NCBI RefSeq assembly: GCF_020166515.1
Contig: NZ_JAINZT010000006.1
Coordinates: forward strand, 248,001 to 312,000
DNA length: 64,000 nt
Origin: Robertkochia flava
GTDB taxonomy: Bacteria > Bacteroidota > Bacteroidia > Flavobacteriales > Flavobacteriaceae
Reading direction: 5' to 3'
Shown here: in pieces, positions 51,149-60,277 of the stretch
How positions within the stretch are numbered: the first letter of the stretch is position 1
How the letters are laid out: each line of letters opens with the position of its first letter
Notes under the pieces: generated by a model
What the model was told of the DNA's origin: nothing
Database searches by the model: none
What the model saw: the letters and a program-made list of their open reading frames with translations, nothing else
Program-made: the position numbers and the translations under genes

Positions 51149-53968
51149 GTGTTGAAGCCTTTTACTTATTACCTTATTTTCTTTCTCCTCCTGGTTTGTA
51201 AGGGACTAACTGCTCAAAACAGTCATCGAATTCGCGCACAGCTACTCAACGAAACCAAATCCCTGCAGATTCAACAGGAAATCATCTTCTATAATCACAG
51301 CCAGGACACCCTGAATGAAATCTGGTTATACGACTGGAACCATGCGTATTCCAATAAAAGTACCCCCCTGGCCAAGCGGTTTACTGAAGATTTTAAAAAA
51401 GAGTTTCATCTTGCCAAGACATATCAGCGGGGACGAACCAAGGTCCAGAATATAGCCGACAGGAATTTTAATTTCCTCAATTGGGACCGCACCCCTGAAG
51501 ATGACCTGATCAGAATTCAGCTTCAATTTCCGGTATATCCCGGGAAATACTATTTGCTGCGACTCAATTACACCACCGAATTTCCCTCTGACCAATTTAC
51601 CGGATACGGCTACAGCGATAACCTGGAATACAATTTAAGGTATTGGTATCTTACCCCTGCCCTGTACCGGGACGGCTGGCATAAGTACAGTAATAAAGAC
51701 CTGAATGACATTAGTCAATGGCATGAAAGTTTTGAACTCAAAATTACCTATCCGGGAAATTACACCCTCTTGTCGGATCTCAACCTTACAGAGAAAGACA
51801 GAAGCCGACTTTATCATACAGACTTACTTTATGGCGAAAACCGTGGAGACATTAAACTTTTCCTTCGCAAGAAGAATGATTTTGAAATTTTTCAAAACGA
51901 AAACCTTTCACTGATCACTAATATAAAAAGTGAGGACCTGTCGGTAATCACAAGGGTTAATGCGGCAAACCGGGTTATTAATTTCATTCATGAGAAACTG
52001 GGCGATTACCCGCACGACAAACTCCTGGTTTCTCAGCAGGAATACAATGCCAATCCACTCTACGGCCTCACCCAGCTTCCTTCATTTTTAAGGCCCTTCC
52101 CGGAAGAATTTCAATATGAATTCAAATTACTTAAGACCACGGTTCAGAATTATTTGCAGAACAGCATATTTACAGATCAGCGAAAGGAGCGCTGGGTAAC
52201 GGATGCTATTCAGATTTGGCTCATGATGGATTATAAAGACCGCTATTATCCCGACATGAAAATGCTGGGAAAGCTCTCCAACTCTTTTCTCCTTAGCCGC
52301 CTGAAACTGGCGGAAATGGATTTTAACGAACAATATCCATTTTTTCAAATGCTCATGGCCCGAAGAAACCAGGACCAGTCACTCCTTACCCCTACAGATT
52401 CCCTGGTGAAATTCAATGAAAAAATCGCTAATAAATACAAAGCCGGAGTTGGACTAACCTACCTGGAGAGTTATTTAGGTAATGACTATCTGAACCAAAG
52501 TATAAGCGAATATTTCAGCACCTATAAAGAACGTTATGCTACGGCATCTGATTTTGAAGCCGTTCTAAGGGAAAAGGCCACGAAGGATATAGACTGGTTT
52601 CTCGAAGAGTATGTACGTCAGAACAGGCGTATCGATTTTAAGATCAAAGATTACGAAAAACAAGGCGACAGCATTTTAGTTTCCCTGAAAAACAAGACCG
52701 GAGCAAAGGTGCCTGTAACCCTTTTTGGACTGGATAAAGATGAGCATATTCTGTTTAAAGAGTGGGTTTCCGATATCGAAAATGAAAAGCAGGTCACCGT
52801 GTCAAACGGAGATGTTAACCGCCTGGTTCTTAACTATGATCACGTAATTCCTGAATTCAACCAAAGAGATAACTGGAAATCCCTTGGAGGGTTCTTTTCA
52901 ACGAACCGCAGGCTGAAACTGCAATTTTTTAAAGATGCAGAAGATCCCAATTACAACCAGATCTTTTATGTTCCGGCCTTCAACTATAACATTTATGACG
53001 GCCTTACCCCTGCCCTTCGTTTACATAACAAGACCCTGAGAGACCGCCCATTTATTTTTGACGTTTCTCCGGGCTACGCACTAAAAGAAAAATCCCTGGT
53101 AGGGAATGGTTCCCTGACCTACAGGAAATACTTCCAGGAAGGAAACCTGTATGTAATCAGCGCTGCGATATCAGGAGCCAGTTTTCATTATGCGGAAAAT
53201 TTAAGATACAGTACCATAACCCCTTTTCTCAACTTCGGATTTCGCGATAGCGATCTGAGATCTAACGAAAGACAATTTCTCTATACACGGTTTGTCAACG
53301 TTCTACGCCAAAACTCTCCTACAATAGATACAGATCCCGATTACAGTATTTTCAATGCCAGGTTTAGTTACAGCAATAACGGGATCGTGAAATATAAATC
53401 CTGGTTCATCGATCTTCAGATCGCAGCAGAATTCTCGAAAATATCCTTTAACTGGGAGTGGAGAAAACTGTTTCAGAACAACAGGCAGCTCAACCTGAGG
53501 TTCTTTGCTGGGAAATTTATATATAACGAAAGTGAGTCCGATTTTTTCAGTTATGCCCTTGACCGCCCAACCGATTATCTTTTCGATTACGGCTATCTGG
53601 GTCGTTCCGAAGAAACCGGATTTGCCAGTCAGCAGGTCATCATTGCCGAGGGAGGTTTTAAATCTAAACTCCCTGACCCCTTTGCCAACGACTGGATCAC
53701 CACCTTTAATGCCTCCATGAACATCTGGAGATGGGTTGAGCTGTATGGCGATATTGGCTTTATTCACAGTAAGGATGAAAGTACGCGATTTGTATACGAT
53801 TCCGGGGTGCGATTAAACCTGGTTACAGATTACTTTGAATTGTACTTCCCTGTCTACTCGAATCTTGGATGGGAAATTGCTCAGGACCGGTACGACCAGA
53901 AGATAAGGTTCGTGGTCACACTGTCGCCAAGAATCCTGAGCGGACTTTTTACGCGTAAATGGTTCTGA
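51149..53968 (+). CDS. Degenerate M1-peptidase-like protein with C-terminal beta-barrel
   Basis: A 939-residue exported protein. Signal peptide LKPFTYYLIFFLLLVCKGLTA, then an M1-aminopeptidase-like region (about 25-520). Where M1 enzymes have HExxH with a downstream Glu, this protein has LLKTTVQNYLQNSIF and then ERWVTDAIQIWLMM, so the zinc ligands are gone. From about 590 the sequence has alternating strands and ends LSGLFTRKWF; a final aromatic residue is typical of outer-membrane barrels. An in-frame TAA stands right before GTG 51149, so it must start at GTG 51149 or TTG 51152. Flavobacteria have such proteins, often labelled aminopeptidase. Confidence 0.72.
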   Translation: MLKPFTYYLIFFLLLVCKGLTAQNSHRIRAQLLNETKSLQIQQEIIFYNHSQDTLNEIWLYDWNHAYSNKSTPLAKRFTEDFKKEFHLAKTYQRGRTKVQNIADRNFNFLNWDRTPEDDLIRIQLQFPVYPGKYYLLRLNYTTEFPSDQFTGYGYSDNLEYNLRYWYLTPALYRDGWHKYSNKDLNDISQWHESFELKITYPGNYTLLSDLNLTEKDRSRLYHTDLLYGENRGDIKLFLRKKNDFEIFQNENLSLITNIKSEDLSVITRVNAANRVINFIHEKLGDYPHDKLLVSQQEYNANPLYGLTQLPSFLRPFPEEFQYEFKLLKTTVQNYLQNSIFTDQRKERWVTDAIQIWLMMDYKDRYYPDMKMLGKLSNSFLLSRLKLAEMDFNEQYPFFQMLMARRNQDQSLLTPTDSLVKFNEKIANKYKAGVGLTYLESYLGNDYLNQSISEYFSTYKERYATASDFEAVLREKATKDIDWFLEEYVRQNRRIDFKIKDYEKQGDSILVSLKNKTGAKVPVTLFGLDKDEHILFKEWVSDIENEKQVTVSNGDVNRLVLNYDHVIPEFNQRDNWKSLGGFFSTNRRLKLQFFKDAEDPNYNQIFYVPAFNYNIYDGLTPALRLHNKTLRDRPFIFDVSPGYALKEKSLVGNGSLTYRKYFQEGNLYVISAAISGASFHYAENLRYSTITPFLNFGFRDSDLRSNERQFLYTRFVNVLRQNSPTIDTDPDYSIFNARFSYSNNGIVKYKSWFIDLQIAAEFSKISFNWEWRKLFQNNRQLNLRFFAGKFIYNESESDFFSYALDRPTDYLFDYGYLGRSEETGFASQQVIIAEGGFKSKLPDPFANDWITTFNASMNIWRWVELYGDIGFIHSKDESTRFVYDSGVRLNLVTDYFELYFPVYSNLGWEIAQDRYDQKIRFVVTLSPRILSGLFTRKWF

Positions 53969-54132
53969 GACAAGGACTTAAAGCCTTAAGATCATTATCT
54001 GCAACCTGTTGATCGTGTGTTTTGCAATTGCGATATTCTTAAAAATGTCTAATAATTTCAATTAAATATCCATTTTTTACTAAAATTATGAAGATTTATT
54101 AAGGATTTGTTATTATTATTAGCAAAAGCTGA

Positions 54133-54163
54133 TTGTTTTTGAACCGCTTTTTATCTACTTTTG
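54133..54163 (+). promoter_or_regulatory. Promoter of the E1 fusion gene
   Basis: TTG (54133-54135), 20-bp spacer, TACTTTTG (54156-54163), exact -7 match. Transcription near 54169. A TTG codon at 54161 that would lengthen the protein lies in the -7 box and cannot be the start. Confidence 0.75.
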
Positions 54164-54184
54164 CAAGAGTCTCATAAATTACAT

Positions 54185-56593
54185 ATGGAAACCAAAACAG
54201 AATCACACAAAGACATTTCATTCGAAACTTTTAAAAGTCAGGTACTTAACGATTACCGCATTGCGGTAACCAGCAGAGAGTGCAGTCTTCTGGGGCGTAG
54301 AGAGGTGCTTACCGGAAAAGCCAAATTCGGAATTTTCGGTGACGGAAAAGAGGTGCCGCAATTAGCGATGGCCCGAGCCTTTAGAAATGGTGATTTCAGA
54401 AGCGGTTATTACCGTGATCAAACCTTTATGATGGCTATCGGCGAATTGACGGTAAAGAACTTCTTCGCCGGACTTTATGCCCATACGGACGCTGAGAAGG
54501 AACCCATGAGCGCCGGACGTCAAATGGGTGGCCATTTCCAGACCGAATCCATCAATGCCGATGGTTCCTGGAAAGACCTCACCAAGCAAAAAAACAGCAG
54601 CTCCGATATCTCCCCCACTGCAGGGCAAATGCCAAGGTTACTTGGTTTGGCACAGGCTTCTAAAATTTACAGAAATGTAAAGGATGCAGATGCTACAGGT
54701 TTCTCCGAGAACGGAAATGAAGTTGCATGGGGAACCATTGGAAATGCCAGTACCAGTGAAGGGTTGTTTTTTGAAGCCTTTAATGCGGCAGGTGTAATGC
54801 AGGTACCTATGGTAATAAGTATCTGGGATGATGCCTACGGTATTTCTGTTCCTGCCAAATATCAGACCACTAAAGAAAATATCTCTGAGATCCTGAAAGG
54901 GTTTCAAAGAGATGGAGATCAAAACGGCTACGAGATCATAAAGGTTCAGGGATGGGATTATCCTGCCTTGATAGCGGCCTATGAAAAAGCAGGTAAAATT
55001 GCCCGCGAAGAGCACGTCCCTGTTATGATCCATGTGATCGAGCTTACCCAGCCACAGGGTCACTCCACTTCCGGTTCTCATGAACGCTACAAGAGTGAGG
55101 AGCGCCTGGAATGGGAAAAGCTTCACGATTGCAATTTGAAGATGCGCGAATGGATGCTGGAAAATGAGCTGGCCACAACTGAAGAGCTCGAAACCCTGGA
55201 GAAAGAGATCAGGAAAGAGGTTAGAAATGCCAAAAAAGAAGCCTGGAATGAATTCCTGGCTCCTATGAAAGCGTCGAAACAGGAAGTGGTAACCCTCCTG
55301 GAAAAACTCGCTGCATCCAGCAATAATAAAGCCTTTATTGATAAACTGAAAAATGACCTTATCGCCAAAGACGAACCGATCAAGCGACATGTGATCACCG
55401 CGGCGAGAAAGGCCTTAAAATACGTTGCCGGAGAAACCTCTCCGGAGAAAAAAGCACTCAAAGCCTGGATCGATCAGTATTACCAGCTCACCCAACCTGA
55501 GTACAGTTCACATCTGTACAGCGAAAACCGAAATAATGCTACGAATATTGCAGAGGTTGATGCCTCTTACGATGAGGAGGCGCAGATGGTTGACGGAAGG
55601 ATCGTTATCCGTGAGAATTTTGATAAGCTTTTCAGCAAACATCCCAACAGCCTTATCTTCGGGGAAGATACCGGTAATATCGGAGATGTGAACCAGGGCC
55701 TTGAAGGTCTGCAGGATAAATACGGAGAATTAAGAATTGCGGATACCGGAATTCGGGAAGCCACCATCATAGGACAGGGCATTGGAATGGCCATGCGAGG
55801 TTTGCGCCCCATTGCCGAGATACAATATCTGGATTACATTCATTATGCACTCAATGTTCTAAGTGACGATCTTGCAACCCTGCTATACAGAAGCGCAGGA
55901 AAGCAAAAGGCCCCACTGATCGTGCGAACCAGGGGCCATCGCCTGGAAGGAATATGGCATGCCGGATCGCCAATGGGAGGGCTTATTCACCTGCTCAGAG
56001 GGATGTACATACTCACGCCCAGAAATATGACCAAGGCCGCAGGATTTTACAATACCCTGATGGAAAGTGAAGAGCCGGCCCTGGTAGTAGAGTGCCTTAA
56101 CGGGTATCGTTTAAAAGAAAAACTCCCTAATAACCTTGGGGAACTCAAAACCCCTATCGGGGTGGTGGAAACCATTAAGGAAGGGAAGGATATCACTATT
56201 GTTTCCTACGGTTCAACCCTGCGCATTGTAGAACAGGTTGCCAAAGAACTCCTTGAGGTGGATATTGATGCTGAAGTCATCGATGCCCAGACTCTTCTTC
56301 CTTTTGATATTGACCATAATACGGTCAAGAGCCTGAAGAAAACCAATCGACTGCTGGTGGTAGATGAAGATGTACCCGGAGGCGCATCTGCCTATCTCAT
56401 GCAGGAGATTCTTGAAAATCAGGGCGGGTACCGCTATTTAGACAGCGCTCCTCAAACTCTTACTGCAAAAGAACACAGGCCGGCTTACGCCAGTGACGGC
56501 GATTATTTCTCCAAGCCTAATGCAGAGGATATTTTCGAAAAGGTCTATGCCATGATGCATGAGGCCAACCCAAAGAAATATCCAGAATTGTAA
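54185..56593 (+). CDS. Fused alpha-ketoacid dehydrogenase E1 alpha/beta subunits
   Basis: An 802-residue thiamine-diphosphate enzyme. Residues 1-~440 are E1 alpha: GDGKEVPQLAMARAF, RSGYYRDQTFMMAIGE, GRQMGGHF, and the ThDP region TIGNASTSEGLFFEAFN. Residues ~470-802 are E1 beta: IFGEDTGNIGDVNQG, GIREATIIGQGIGMAMRGLRPIAEIQ and the closing transketolase C-domain with DEDVPGG. It decarboxylates a 2-oxoacid and hands the acyl group to an E2 lipoyl protein, probably in branched-chain oxoacid breakdown or fatty-acid primer supply. E2 and E3 are not in the window. The fusion is typical of Bacteroidota. Start at ATG 54185. Confidence 0.92.
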   Translation: METKTESHKDISFETFKSQVLNDYRIAVTSRECSLLGRREVLTGKAKFGIFGDGKEVPQLAMARAFRNGDFRSGYYRDQTFMMAIGELTVKNFFAGLYAHTDAEKEPMSAGRQMGGHFQTESINADGSWKDLTKQKNSSSDISPTAGQMPRLLGLAQASKIYRNVKDADATGFSENGNEVAWGTIGNASTSEGLFFEAFNAAGVMQVPMVISIWDDAYGISVPAKYQTTKENISEILKGFQRDGDQNGYEIIKVQGWDYPALIAAYEKAGKIAREEHVPVMIHVIELTQPQGHSTSGSHERYKSEERLEWEKLHDCNLKMREWMLENELATTEELETLEKEIRKEVRNAKKEAWNEFLAPMKASKQEVVTLLEKLAASSNNKAFIDKLKNDLIAKDEPIKRHVITAARKALKYVAGETSPEKKALKAWIDQYYQLTQPEYSSHLYSENRNNATNIAEVDASYDEEAQMVDGRIVIRENFDKLFSKHPNSLIFGEDTGNIGDVNQGLEGLQDKYGELRIADTGIREATIIGQGIGMAMRGLRPIAEIQYLDYIHYALNVLSDDLATLLYRSAGKQKAPLIVRTRGHRLEGIWHAGSPMGGLIHLLRGMYILTPRNMTKAAGFYNTLMESEEPALVVECLNGYRLKEKLPNNLGELKTPIGVVETIKEGKDITIVSYGSTLRIVEQVAKELLEVDIDAEVIDAQTLLPFDIDHNTVKSLKKTNRLLVVDEDVPGGASAYLMQEILENQGGYRYLDSAPQTLTAKEHRPAYASDGDYFSKPNAEDIFEKVYAMMHEANPKKYPEL

Positions 56594-56609
56594 AATAACG
56601 ATCAAAAAA

Positions 56610-56638
56610 AATCCCGGACATATCCGGGATTTTTTTTA
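56610..56638. terminator. Bidirectional intrinsic terminator
   Basis: Stem AATCCCGGA (56610-56618) with TCCGGGATT (56623-56631), A run before and T run after. It lies between the convergent E1 fusion and holA genes. Confidence 0.92.
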
Positions 56639-57646
56639 ATACATGATCTTGAACATCAATTCTTTATAAAGGTCACCAGGAGGAAGCTGATACACCCCCA
56701 CCCCTTTGGATTTAGCATCGACTTCCCTCAAGACATGAATAATATTACTCACCTTTTTCATCGGGTAATTTCTTGCTGCAGTACCTATATCCCTTAAAGG
56801 ATAGGTTCCTTTTAATCCTATTGCCCTGGCTACGGCATTTTTATCATGATGACTGGGCAAACCCTGGTATGCCAAAACCTGTGCGAAAAAACTGTGCAAA
56901 AGAGCAACGGTAAGCAATACCGGATGGTCTCCGGGATTTTGTGAGAAATACTTAATGATCCTGCCTGCCTTCATCACGTCGCGTTCTGCTATGGCACTTT
57001 TAAGCTCAAAATTATTAAAGTCCTTGCTGATCCCAATATTGGTCTCTATATGCTCGGGAGTAATTACCTCGGTCCGGGGAATAATACCTTTCAGCTTTTC
57101 AAGCTCATTGGCAATACGTCCCAGATCATTCCCTAAAAATTCAACCAGCATCTCAGAAGCTTTAGGGTCTATGGTATATCCACCTCCCTTAAGTACACGT
57201 CTGATCCAATCCGGAATCTGATTGTCATAGAGTTTTTTGGCATCGAGAATAACCCCATTCTTCTGAAGGGCCTTGTAGATCTTCTTGCGTTTATCCAGAG
57301 ACTTTCCCTTGTAAGCAAAAACCAATACAGTAGTGGGTTGCGGCTGTTCTGCGTAAGGCAGGAGTTTATCTATAGAACGCACCAGGTGCTGGGCCTCCCG
57401 AACCACTATCACCTGCCGCTCTGCCATCATAGGATACCGCTTGGCATTGGAGATCACTTCATCCATATCCACATCCTTTCCGTACAATATCACCTGGTTA
57501 AATCCTTTTTCTTCTTCACTTAGGATATTATTCTCGATGTATTTGGTAAGGCTGTCGATATAATAAGATTCTTCTCCCATCAAAAAATAGATGGGTCGGA
57601 TCTCTCCTTTTTTAATATCAGAAACAATGCCTTTGATCTCGTTCAT
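56636..57646 (-). CDS. holA: DNA polymerase III delta subunit
   Basis: A 336-residue clamp-loader subunit: GEIRPIYFLMGEESYYIDSLTKYI at the N-terminus, the RYPMMAERQVIVVREAQHL segment (delta AAA+ region I/II), PTTVLVFAYKGKSLDKRKKI, and the helical collar domain after residue 210 (ISKDFNNFELKSAIAERDVMKAGRII). Delta opens the beta clamp during loading. The start MNEIKGIVSDI at 57646 is preferred over an ATG 10 codons upstream. It is divergent from the HsdR_N-type gene. Confidence 0.93.
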   Translation of the reverse strand: MNEIKGIVSDIKKGEIRPIYFLMGEESYYIDSLTKYIENNILSEEEKGFNQVILYGKDVDMDEVISNAKRYPMMAERQVIVVREAQHLVRSIDKLLPYAEQPQPTTVLVFAYKGKSLDKRKKIYKALQKNGVILDAKKLYDNQIPDWIRRVLKGGGYTIDPKASEMLVEFLGNDLGRIANELEKLKGIIPRTEVITPEHIETNIGISKDFNNFELKSAIAERDVMKAGRIIKYFSQNPGDHPVLLTVALLHSFFAQVLAYQGLPSHHDKNAVARAIGLKGTYPLRDIGTAARNYPMKKVSNIIHVLREVDAKSKGVGVYQLPPGDLYKELMFKIMY

Positions 57647-57688
57647 GATGTGTGTGTTTTCTGGGACCAGCCCCACATGACCTTTTTC

Positions 57689-57719
57689 TTTGTAAAATGC
57701 GGTTGAATTAGCATCTTTG
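57689..57719 (+). promoter_or_regulatory. Promoter of the HsdR_N-type gene
   Basis: TTTG (57689-57692), 19-bp spacer, CATCTTTG (57712-57719; one mismatch to TAnnTTTG). The predicted start falls at or next to the ATG at 57724, so the message could be leaderless. Confidence 0.5.
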
Positions 57720-57723
57720 TGGC

Positions 57724-58170
57724 ATGCAGAAACTTAATTTTCCGGAATACTCCTTCCGATTCAAAAATAGGGAAAATACCCTCCAGATCTTTGATCCGGT
57801 CAGGAAAAAATTTCTGGTTTTACAGCCTGAAGAATGGGTTCGGCAGCATGTGATTCAGTTTTTGCTAGTAGAAAAAAAATGCCCACTATCCCTGGTAAAT
57901 GCTGAAAAAGAACTGAAAGTGAACGGGTTGCGAAAACGTTATGATGTGGTCGTTTATAATTCAGACGGGAGTATTTTCCTGATCGTGGAATGCAAGGCTC
58001 CGGAGGTTAAAATTACCCAGGATACTTTTGATCAGATAGCCAGGTACAACCTTCGGCTCCAGGCGCAATACCTGATGATCACTAACGGATTGCAGCATTA
58101 TTTCTGCAAGATGGATTACGCACTTGAAAAATACAGTTTTATCAAGGATATTCCGGCCTATATACTTTAA
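57724..58170 (+). CDS. Type I restriction R-subunit N-terminal-like nuclease-fold protein (HSDR_N)
   Basis: A 148-residue protein equal to the HSDR_N domain alone. The nuclease core is RKRYDVVVYNSDGSIFLIVECKAP, which holds the D..ExK motif (Asp, Glu, Lys of the PD-(D/E)xK fold), followed by DQIARYNLRLQAQYLMITNGLQHY. In HsdR this fold cuts DNA; the translocase and modification partners are not nearby, and it lies next to holA in many Bacteroidota as I recall. It could be a small repair or defence nuclease or a remnant module. It is followed closely by the glycosyltransferase gene on the same strand. Confidence 0.8.
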   Translation: MQKLNFPEYSFRFKNRENTLQIFDPVRKKFLVLQPEEWVRQHVIQFLLVEKKCPLSLVNAEKELKVNGLRKRYDVVVYNSDGSIFLIVECKAPEVKITQDTFDQIARYNLRLQAQYLMITNGLQHYFCKMDYALEKYSFIKDIPAYIL

Positions 58171-58211
58171 TTTGCAAGTCTTTGAACCCTAAATACCTTA
58201 CTTAACAAAAC

Positions 58212-59210
58212 ATGCACATCGCAATCGTCATCTTAAACTGGAACGGAAAGGAATTACTTAAAAGATTTCTTCCTAAGGTTCTGGATTATAGCGAAGGCGC
58301 TACGATTTATGTGGCCGACAATGCCTCTGATGATGATTCTGTCGAATACATCAAAGACAACCACCCTGAAGTAAAGATCATTAAGAACGCAGAAAACGGT
58401 GGCTTTGCCAAAGGATATAACGATGCGCTGAAAAGCGCGGAAGGAGACCTGTGGTGCCTTTTAAATTCTGATGTCGAAGTTACTCCGGGATGGCTGGAAC
58501 CGATCAGGGCATTGTTTAAAGCATATCCCGACACAGCCATCGCCCAACCAAAGATCCTGGATCACAAAAAACCCGCTTTCTTTGAATATGCCGGTGCAGC
58601 CGGAGGATTCATTGACCGGTTGGGTTACCCATTTTGCAGGGGAAGAATTTTCCAGTCGCTCGAGGAAGACCATGGTCAATACGATGATATAAGGGAAATA
58701 TTCTGGGCAACAGGGGCCTGCATGTTTATACGTGCTGAAATATACAGGCTGCTCGGAGGATTTGACGAAGATTATTTCGCACACCAGGAAGAGATTGACC
58801 TGTGCTGGAGGGCCCACAATAAAGGATATATGGTGAGGTATACCGGACATTCCAGGGTTTATCATGTAGGTGGAGCCACCCTGAATAACATGAACCCCCA
58901 AAAGACCTTTTTAAATTTCAGGAATTCATTATATTCCATCACGAAAAACTTGCCTAAACGAAAGGTTTTTCCTTTATTGCTGGCACGTTTGATCCTTGAC
59001 GGAGTGGCAGGTTTGCACTTTCTTAGTCAGGGAAAACTTAAACATTTTTTGGCTATAATTCGCGCTCATTCAAGTTATTACAAAAACTTTATGCGGATTT
59101 TCCTTAAAAGAGATGAAATAAATAAAGACTTTAAATATTTCAGCTGCACATCCGTGGTGTGGAGTTATTACGTATATAATAAGAAATTGTTTAACCAGAT
59201 TACGGACTAA
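58212..59210 (+). CDS. Family 2 glycosyltransferase (rhamnosyltransferase-like)
   Basis: A 332-residue GT-A fold enzyme: IAIVILNWNGKELLKRFLP start, YVADNASDDDSVEYI, NGGFAKGYNDAL, the metal/nucleotide SDVEV motif, and FDEDYFAHQEEIDLCWRAHNKGYMVRYTG with the ED-type acceptor motif. It probably moves a sugar (often rhamnose in this group) onto cell-surface glycans. The final 60 residues are basic and partly hydrophobic, suggesting membrane association. No other glycan genes surround it. 41 bp separate it from the HSDR_N gene. Confidence 0.9.
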   Translation: MHIAIVILNWNGKELLKRFLPKVLDYSEGATIYVADNASDDDSVEYIKDNHPEVKIIKNAENGGFAKGYNDALKSAEGDLWCLLNSDVEVTPGWLEPIRALFKAYPDTAIAQPKILDHKKPAFFEYAGAAGGFIDRLGYPFCRGRIFQSLEEDHGQYDDIREIFWATGACMFIRAEIYRLLGGFDEDYFAHQEEIDLCWRAHNKGYMVRYTGHSRVYHVGGATLNNMNPQKTFLNFRNSLYSITKNLPKRKVFPLLLARLILDGVAGLHFLSQGKLKHFLAIIRAHSSYYKNFMRIFLKRDEINKDFKYFSCTSVVWSYYVYNKKLFNQITD

Positions 59211-59265
59211 GCGACCGGGACGGCAAGGGTATTTGTATTTAATAAAATATTAACGAATTCCCCCG

Positions 59266-59294
59266 TTTGAGGTATTGCTTTTTCTATAATTTTG
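59266..59294 (+). promoter_or_regulatory. Promoter of the OmpA-family lipoprotein gene
   Basis: TTTG (59266-59269), 17-bp spacer, TAATTTTG (59287-59294), both exact. Transcription near 59300, 43 bp before the ATG. One of the two best promoters in the window. Confidence 0.8.
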
Positions 59295-59342
59295 CGGTAA
59301 ACTGAAACTGTTAACACTTAAAATTTTAGTAAATCATTCATT

Positions 59343-60206
59343 ATGAAAAAAATTCTTTTACTCGGTGCTGCAGGAGCCTTAATCCTTTCTTCATGTGTTT
59401 CTTCAAAGAAGTATTCTGAACTGGAATCTAAACAAAAAGAAACTCAGGATCTTTTGGACTCAGCAACTGTTAAATTAAACAGCTGTCTGGAAGACAAGGC
59501 CACCGCTGACGCTGAGCTTGCCTCGCTTAGAGAACAAAACGCCATGTTACGCGCCAATAACCAGGAGCTTATCAACAACATGGGTAACCTGACCACACTG
59601 ACAACCAAAGGAGCCGAAAATCTTGAGAAATCTCTGGAAAGCCTGAGAGAGAAAGACCTGACCATTCGTAAACTTCAGGATGCAGTAACTAGAAGAGATT
59701 CTATCAACCTGGCACTCGTACAAAGCCTGAAAGGTGTACTTGGTAACCTTGACGACGAAGACATCAACATCAGCGTTGAAAAAGGTGTTGTTTACGTGAA
59801 CATTTCCGACAAGCTTCTTTTCGCTTCAGGAAGTACCACAGTAACAAAAAGAGCCAAAGAGGTTTTAGGAAAAGTTGCTACTGTTGTTAAGAACAAGCCT
59901 GACTTCGAATTTATGGTTGAAGGACATACAGACAGCGATAAGGTAAAATCTACTGCTCCTTTCAAAGACAACTGGGACCTGAGTGTACTTAGAGCTACTG
60001 CAGTTGTTAGAATCCTTCAGGATGACTTCGGAGTATCTCCAGCAAGAATGACTGCTGCAGGTCGCGGAGAGTACGTTCCTGTTGCAGACAACGAGTCTAG
60101 CGAAGGAAAAGCTAAAAACAGAAGAACCCGTATCGTAGTATTACCTAAGATCGATCAGTTCTACAGCATGATTGAAGAGGGACTTACAGATCCTGAAATC
60201 AACTAA
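59343..60206 (+). CDS. OmpA family outer-membrane lipoprotein
   Basis: A 287-residue lipoprotein: signal peptide with lipobox LSSC (Cys18), a long coiled coil (about 25-115) and a C-terminal OmpA domain (about 145-270) with ISDKLLFASGSTTVTKRAKEVL and FMVEGHTDSDKV, and the peptidoglycan-binding segment NWDLSVLRATAVVRIL. It should tie the outer membrane to peptidoglycan. It has a perfect promoter and a strong terminator, so it is a single-gene unit; the codon use looks suited to high expression. Confidence 0.93.
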   Translation: MKKILLLGAAGALILSSCVSSKKYSELESKQKETQDLLDSATVKLNSCLEDKATADAELASLREQNAMLRANNQELINNMGNLTTLTTKGAENLEKSLESLREKDLTIRKLQDAVTRRDSINLALVQSLKGVLGNLDDEDINISVEKGVVYVNISDKLLFASGSTTVTKRAKEVLGKVATVVKNKPDFEFMVEGHTDSDKVKSTAPFKDNWDLSVLRATAVVRILQDDFGVSPARMTAAGRGEYVPVADNESSEGKAKNRRTRIVVLPKIDQFYSMIEEGLTDPEIN

Positions 60207-60230
60207 ACTGTTTCAGTTCACTATAAATAA

Positions 60231-60259
60231 AAAGCGTTCCCATGTGGAACGCTTTTTTT
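60231..60259 (+). terminator. Intrinsic terminator after the OmpA gene
   Basis: Arms AAAGCGTTCC (60231-60240) and GGAACGCTTT (60246-60255), loop CATGT, then a T run. The A run before it could also let it serve the convergent minus-strand gene that ends at 60278. Confidence 0.93.
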
Positions 60260-60277
60260 ATTTCAGGTCGTGAAAAA

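Noticed and set aside
54638-55390. Minus-strand 250-codon frame within the E1 fusion gene
   Set aside because: Antisense shadow of a clear E1 coding frame; Phe/Ile-rich product with no domain.
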